Below are positions 62,639 through 64,000 of a DNA stretch of 64,000 bases, piece by piece. The notes beneath the pieces were generated by a model. That model was not told the origin of the DNA, ran no database searches, and saw nothing but the letters and a program-made list of their open reading frames with translations. Origin of the DNA: Pseudomonadota bacterium. GTDB taxonomy: Bacteria; Pseudomonadota; Gammaproteobacteria; Burkholderiales; Burkholderiaceae_B. Every line of letters starts with the position of its first letter. Position 1 is the first letter of the stretch. The position numbers were made by a program, and so were the translations under genes. The DNA lies in the NCBI GenBank assembly GCA_023423975.1, contig JAFAEO010000013.1:1-64000 (forward strand). The letters are read 5' to 3'.

Positions 62639-63109
62639 ATGCCACGTCGTCGCGAAGTACCAAAACGTGAGATCCTGCCTGATCCAAAATTCGGCAGTGT
62701 AGATCTTGCAAAATTCATGAACGTTGTCATGCTGTCAGGCAAGAAAGCCGTCGCAGAACGTATCATTTATGGCGCGCTTGATCAGGTTCAGGCCAAAACA
62801 GGTAAAGAGCCCATTGAGGTTTTCAACCTGGCTATCAATAACATCAAACCCATCGTCGAGGTCAAAAGCCGTCGCGTGGGTGGTGCCAACTATCAGGTAC
62901 CCGTCGAAGTCCGTCCCGTACGTCGCCTCGCGCTGGCAATGCGCTGGCTGCGTGAAGCCGCGAAAAAACGCGGTGAAAAATCCATGGACCTTCGTCTTGC
63001 CGGGGAACTGATTGATGCGGCTGAAGGCCGCGGCGCTGCAATGAAAAAGCGCGAAGACACACACAAAATGGCAGAGGCCAACAAAGCCTTCTCCCATTTC
63101 CGCTGGTAA
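62639..63109 (+). CDS. rpsG: 30S ribosomal protein S7
   Basis: Primary 16S rRNA-binding protein that organises the 3' domain of the small subunit, 156 residues, full length. MPRRREVPKREILPDPKF, GGANYQVPVEVRP and RLALAMRWLREAAKKR are diagnostic. AAGGAAG precedes the start. In E. coli S7 represses its own operon by binding upstream of rpsG; the same is plausible here. Confidence 0.98.
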   Translation: MPRRREVPKREILPDPKFGSVDLAKFMNVVMLSGKKAVAERIIYGALDQVQAKTGKEPIEVFNLAINNIKPIVEVKSRRVGGANYQVPVEVRPVRRLALAMRWLREAAKKRGEKSMDLRLAGELIDAAEGRGAAMKKREDTHKMAEANKAFSHFRW

Positions 63110-63124
63110 ATTAAGGACACAACC

Positions 63125-64000
63125 ATGGCCCGCAAAACCCCCATCGAAAGATACCGCAATATCGGTATTTCCGCCCACATTGACGCTGGTAAAACCACGA
63201 CGACAGAACGTATTCTGTTCTATACCGGTGTTAACCACAAAATCGGTGAAGTGCACGACGGTGCAGCAACGATGGACTGGATGGAGCAGGAACAGGAACG
63301 CGGTATTACCATTACTTCTGCTGCGACCACCGCTTTCTGGCGCGGCATGGCGGGTAACTATCCGGAACATCGCATCAACATTATCGATACACCGGGACAC
63401 GTTGACTTCACGATTGAAGTTGAACGTTCCATGCGTGTGCTCGATGGTGCCTGCATGGTCTATTGTGCAGTAGGTGGCGTACAGCCTCAGTCCGAAACCG
63501 TATGGCGTCAGGCCAACAAATACAAAGTGCCTCGTCTGGCCTTTGTAAACAAGATGGACCGTACCGGCGCGAACTTCTTCAAGGTCTATGACCAGCTGAA
63601 GACTCGCCTGCGTGCCAATCCTGTGCCTATCGTGATCCCTATCGGTGCCGAAGACAACTTCAAAGGCGTGGTCGACCTCGTCAAGATGAAAGCCATCATC
63701 TGGGACGAAGCCAGCCAGGGCACGAAGTTTGACTACGAAGATATTCCTGCTGAGCTGGTGGATACCGCCAACGAATGGCGTGAAAAACTGGTTGAAACTG
63801 CTGCTGAAGCATCAGAAGAACTCATGGATAAATACCTTGAGTCCGGCGAGCTGAGCGAAGCGGAAATCAACAAGGCAATTCGCGATCGTACTATTGCATG
63901 TGAAATTCAACCCATGCTCTGTGGTACTGCGTTCAAAAACAAGGGCGTGCAGCGCATGCTTGACGCAGTGATCGACTATCTGCCTTCTCCAATTGACATT
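63125..64000 (+). CDS. fusA: Elongation factor G, N-terminal part (runs off the window)
   Basis: The first 292 codons of the translocation GTPase EF-G; the gene continues beyond the window. GTP-binding motifs are complete: G1 AHIDAGKTTTTE (about residues 17-28), G2 Thr in RGITITSAA, G3 DTPGHVDF (about 90) and G4 NKMD (about 144). The G' insertion domain follows. It starts 15 bp after rpsG with AAGGA upstream. Confidence 0.98.
   Translation, partial: MARKTPIERYRNIGISAHIDAGKTTTTERILFYTGVNHKIGEVHDGAATMDWMEQEQERGITITSAATTAFWRGMAGNYPEHRINIIDTPGHVDFTIEVERSMRVLDGACMVYCAVGGVQPQSETVWRQANKYKVPRLAFVNKMDRTGANFFKVYDQLKTRLRANPVPIVIPIGAEDNFKGVVDLVKMKAIIWDEASQGTKFDYEDIPAELVDTANEWREKLVETAAEASEELMDKYLESGELSEAEINKAIRDRTIACEIQPMLCGTAFKNKGVQRMLDAVIDYLPSPIDI

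Overview
The window comes from a betaproteobacterium of the family Alcaligenaceae. RpoB, RpoC, ribosomal proteins S12 and S7 and EF-G are of the Bordetella/Burkholderiales type, and base composition looks moderate (roughly mid-50s % GC by eye). That fits Advenella or a close relative better than high-GC Bordetella or Achromobacter, but the genus is an inference. No transposase, integrase, tRNA, rRNA or CRISPR array was seen.

Layout: (1) 1-8.8 kb is the end of rplL, a terminator/attenuator, then rpoB and rpoC. (2) 8.9-17.6 kb holds serA, a periplasmic PQQ sugar dehydrogenase, an amidase, an Lrp-type regulator facing an ornithine cyclodeaminase, and a LysR regulator facing a fluoroacetate-dehalogenase-like hydrolase. 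(3) 17.7-33.8 kb is a complete aryl polyene (APE) pigment cluster: one 17-gene minus-strand operon with a strong promoter and many ATGA stop/start overlaps, plus a convergent phosphopantetheinyl transferase. (4) 34.0-40.4 kb is a GntR-controlled catabolic group: solute-binding protein, CRYL1-like hydroxyacid dehydrogenase, beta-keto acid cleavage enzyme and two SDRs. The same 10-bp palindrome lies before two of its transcription units. (5) 40.7-49.5 kb contains arginase coupled to a PACE exporter, DNA-3-methyladenine glycosylase, an EamA transporter, a GST, fumarase C, a DUF1289 protein, a toxin-antitoxin pair, two VOC proteins and an AraC/GlxA regulator. (6) 49.7-56.9 kb matches the itaconate-degradation gene set of Pseudomonas aeruginosa: MmgE/PrpD, acyl-CoA dehydrogenase, LysR, MaoC-like hydratase, CoA-transferase and CitE-like lyase. 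(7) 56.9-61.1 kb is a three-gene signalling operon: response regulator, LysM-FecR protein and CHASE2 histidine kinase. (8) 61.1-64 kb is the str operon, with a clear promoter, a leader of about 690 nt, rpsL, rpsG and the start of fusA.

How the parts work together: in the APE operon an adenylating enzyme loads an aryl acid onto carrier proteins, ketosynthases with a ketoreductase and dehydratases build the conjugated chain, and acyltransferases, a glycosyltransferase and LolA/MMPL/lipoprotein components anchor and export it to the outer membrane. In the itaconate group, itaconate is activated with CoA, hydrated to citramalyl-CoA and cleaved to acetyl-CoA and pyruvate. Arginase and ornithine cyclodeaminase would together take arginine through ornithine to proline, although they lie 26 kb apart here.
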